DNA from: Numida meleagris
Lineage: Eukaryota > Chordata > Aves > Galliformes > Numididae
NCBI RefSeq assembly: GCF_002078875.1
Contig: NC_034411.1
Coordinates: 57,960,575-58,024,574, forward strand
Reading direction: 5' to 3'
Length of the DNA: 64,000 nt
Shown in pieces: positions 61,703-64,000 of the stretch (position 1 is the stretch's first letter; each line of letters starts with the position of its first letter). A model generated the notes under the pieces. The model worked only from the letters and a program-made list of their open reading frames with translations, was not told where the DNA came from and searched no databases. Made by a program: the position numbers and the translations under genes.

Positions 61703-63970
61703 GTGAGGCAATATAGCATTGTGTACATAGAATAGGCAAAATTTTCCCATTTATTTGGAAATTACTGGTTAAATATTCTTCTCCTCAGATGAGCTACTTG
61801 GGTTTAAAATTAATCAAATATAAATAAAGACAAAACAAAAAGCAACAAATTAGATGTGGATCTCTGTCTACTTTTTACTGAATAGCTCTTTTCTACATCA
61901 CATCCAATTGAAAACAAGACCCTACAATTGTAATTCTTTGGGAACTGACAGATTATTACTCTGCAACAGAAACAGGATGCTGGATACAGACTGGGCTGTT
62001 GAGAGGGTGAAGTGAAAAAGAGTAACTATAAAGATAGCATCAATACCGCCATATGAAAAATTGTGCAAAATTTGTTTGAATCTCTATAGCATCTATATAA
62101 TCTTTAAAAAAAAAGATTAAAAAAGAAAAAAGTCTAAAATTTTCTGTCTGAAACTGAATTTCAGTTCTGTGTACTTTCAAGAATTCTGATCCTCTGCCCT
62201 CTTACTGTTGACAGTCTCAGACTCAAGATTAAATCTAGTTATGAGGAGAACGGGAGACCTGGACTTAAAAATTCATTTGCAAGTCATTTTTTCTCCCCTT
62301 CCTTCTTTGTGAATCAATGAGACCATAAAGAGCAGGACAAGCAGTATGGTATAAAAAAGAGAAAACTAGCACGAGATCGTTGGGAAGTAGTGGAGTTTAA
62401 TGCTCCCAGCATCAGTGGTCTGACATTAGCCTAGAGGACAGCATATCACCCAGGGCATAGAGGAAGGCCAAAGGAAGCTGAGACATACAGCACAAAGAGG
62501 CATTTAAAAAGGGAGCAGAGGAACAGCAATCAAGTGGTATGTCAAGTTAAGAAAACACTATCGCTAAGGTTCTTGTTTCTATTTATTTCCTTTACATGCT
62601 TAGTACATCCTTGGAATTTCCACCTGACTGAGGAAAAGAAAGACTAATGAATGTGTGCACATGGCCTTTTTAACCACAGAAACAATATTTTGTTCTTAGA
62701 CTTCACATTTACATTCCTACCATCACAGAAGAAGCAGAATATTAAGTGCTTGAAGGAGCAACAAAAGCATTACCTTGATTGCAATATCATTCTCACCACT
62801 TTAATAATAGTAACAGGAAAACTCATTTGTAGAAAAGGAAGGAGAAAGGTTACTTAACTCCCACCATAACTCCCTAGCTTTAGTGATCGTGCAGACTACA
62901 TCAATATTATAGACAGGAAGAACATCCTTGCTAAAAAGAGAGAACTTTACATTCTGTTGTTCACACAGAAAACACTTGCCACTTTCTTTTGGTCTCTAAC
63001 TTTGAAAACTTTGAACCTTTCTGAAAACAGAAATACTATTATGCAGTTCTACTGATCAATAATCAGTCAACGCCAAAATCCTTTATAAGAATAATGTATT
63101 TAGTGTTAGCATCTCTCCAGAAATACTGCCAAGTACTTTCCATTTAACATTAGTTACGGTTAACATAAAGAATAAGAGGAAAAAAAGAACTGAGGAAGCT
63201 GAACGGAAGTGAATCCACTACCTAGTATTCTCTCAGCTCAGGAATTCTTGTGTAAAATTTTTTGTTAAAATAAGCTGCTGGTTCTACCTCTCCTTGCTAT
63301 GAAGACATGACCTTTCCTTGGGCTGAATACTTTGAAAAAACAAAGTTAAGGTTTTATGCTGCAGAAATCTTAGAAAAAAATTTGAAAAGTCTTGTGAAGG
63401 CCTGCACAGGTGTAGGTGAGCACTCAGAAAAAAATAGAGATGAAACAGTTCAATTTAACACCACGCATCACTCTGGAAGTAGAATCATGCTAGTTATATT
63501 AATACGGATGTGTGAGGTGCAAAACAGTCCATTTAAATGGTATAGCCAGCATAAAATACTTATTTCTATCTATTCAAATACCTGCGTTGCATTCACTGCT
63601 TTGGCATCTTAGTCCTTTAAAAACTGTATTAAAGATGAGAAAAGAGTAATTGTCAGAAAGTATTACAAGGCAAAGAAGTAAATTGAAAACACAAATATTT
63701 TAAACAAAAATTTATAGAGGAAGTACATATGAATTGGTGAAAAACATCATAAAGAGTTAAAGTAAATTAGGATGGAAAGATCTCTAAAAGAAAGGAAACA
63801 AAGGGAGAATTTTAACACCCAAAGAGGGAAAGGAAGCTATTGAGGTACAAGTGGTATAGAATTTAGTGCAGTTTATTACTTTTTCCTGGAGAAATCCCAT
63901 GAACTGACTAAAGCTGGATATAAATTATAGCTCTGATATGTGCTATTTTCAAATCCTTTTTCATGCTGTC

Positions 63971-64000
63971 TGGTTGCCCAGAGAGGTTGTGAAGCCTCCT
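63971..64000 (+). mobile_element. CR1 LINE fragment running off the window
   Basis: GGTTGCCCAGAGAGGTTGTG is the conserved N-RLPREVV region near the CR1 ORF2 end. It starts abruptly here, so it is a strongly 5'-truncated copy, or a fragment, that continues beyond the right edge. Confidence 0.75.

Larger units (their letters stand above)
45777..64000 (-). other. LAMA2: LAMA2 intron upstream of the first visible exon (partial)
   Basis: At least 18 kb without a recognised exon. It holds CR1 fragments, a solo LTR, a mariner copy, probable hAT sequence and microsatellites, each listed separately. Nothing is recognised in 45777-46540, 46580-48480, 48930-50110, 50690-51310, 51845-53085, 53150-54670, 55120-56600, 58045-59080, 59290-60860 and 61705-63970. 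Confidence 0.7.

Noticed and set aside
1..64000. CRISPR arrays, operons, tRNA or rRNA genes
   Set aside because: None seen; the window is vertebrate intronic DNA. Small structured RNAs cannot be excluded without a covariance search.

Overview
The window is AT-rich vertebrate DNA from a bird, most likely a galliform or close relative. The host genes are split into short exons, there are no bacterial-style operons, and the repeats are avian: many CR1 LINE copies ending in ATTCTATGAT-type 3' tails, mariner copies with TA-flanked inverted ends, and endogenous-retrovirus LTRs. The species cannot be fixed from the sequence alone.

The only host gene recognised is on the minus strand: part of LAMA2 (laminin subunit alpha-2, merosin). 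Eight exons lie at 45597-45776, 43214-43303, 40855-40972, 39959-40137, 38025-38124, 23261-23421, 18956-19096 and 17480-17653. All have AG/GT splice borders and matching phases, and they join into 1143 nt (381 codons) without a stop. They encode the end of the N-terminal LN domain, the first run of laminin EGF-like (LE) modules and the start of the laminin IV-A domain. From memory of the human gene this corresponds to exons 5-12. Exons 1-4 should lie right of the window and exons 13 onward left of it; I could not find either inside.

Layout, left to right: 1-17479 is the intron after the last visible exon, with an old CR1 (1938-2818), a second CR1 (9376-10318) and an LTR remnant touching it (10325-10573). 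17480-23421 holds three exons and a 563-bp mariner derivative. 23422-38024 is a 14.6-kb intron packed with repeats: an older plus-strand CR1 broken by a younger, long minus-strand CR1, which is itself broken by a plus-strand retroviral LTR running into a 780-N assembly gap; then another long plus-strand CR1 (33725-36641) and an ERVL-like LTR remnant (36665-37216). 38025-45776 carries five more exons with short introns. 45777-64000 is the upstream intron, with CR1 pieces, a complete solo LTR with a 6-bp target duplication (51320-51839), a second mariner copy, a (GA)n microsatellite, a young CR1 (56951-58042) and a CR1 flanked by 13-bp direct repeats (60881-61688).

The most interesting signal is in the 14.6-kb intron. 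Two oppositely oriented CR1 copies share an 809-bp stretch that reads as identical, including two inactivating lesions, and a second 334-bp stretch with one mismatch, while the sequence around these stretches is clearly diverged. This suggests gene conversion between inverted repeats (or partly an assembly artefact at the gap). It also predicts a long perfect hairpin in the LAMA2 pre-mRNA. I did not find a novel protein-coding system.
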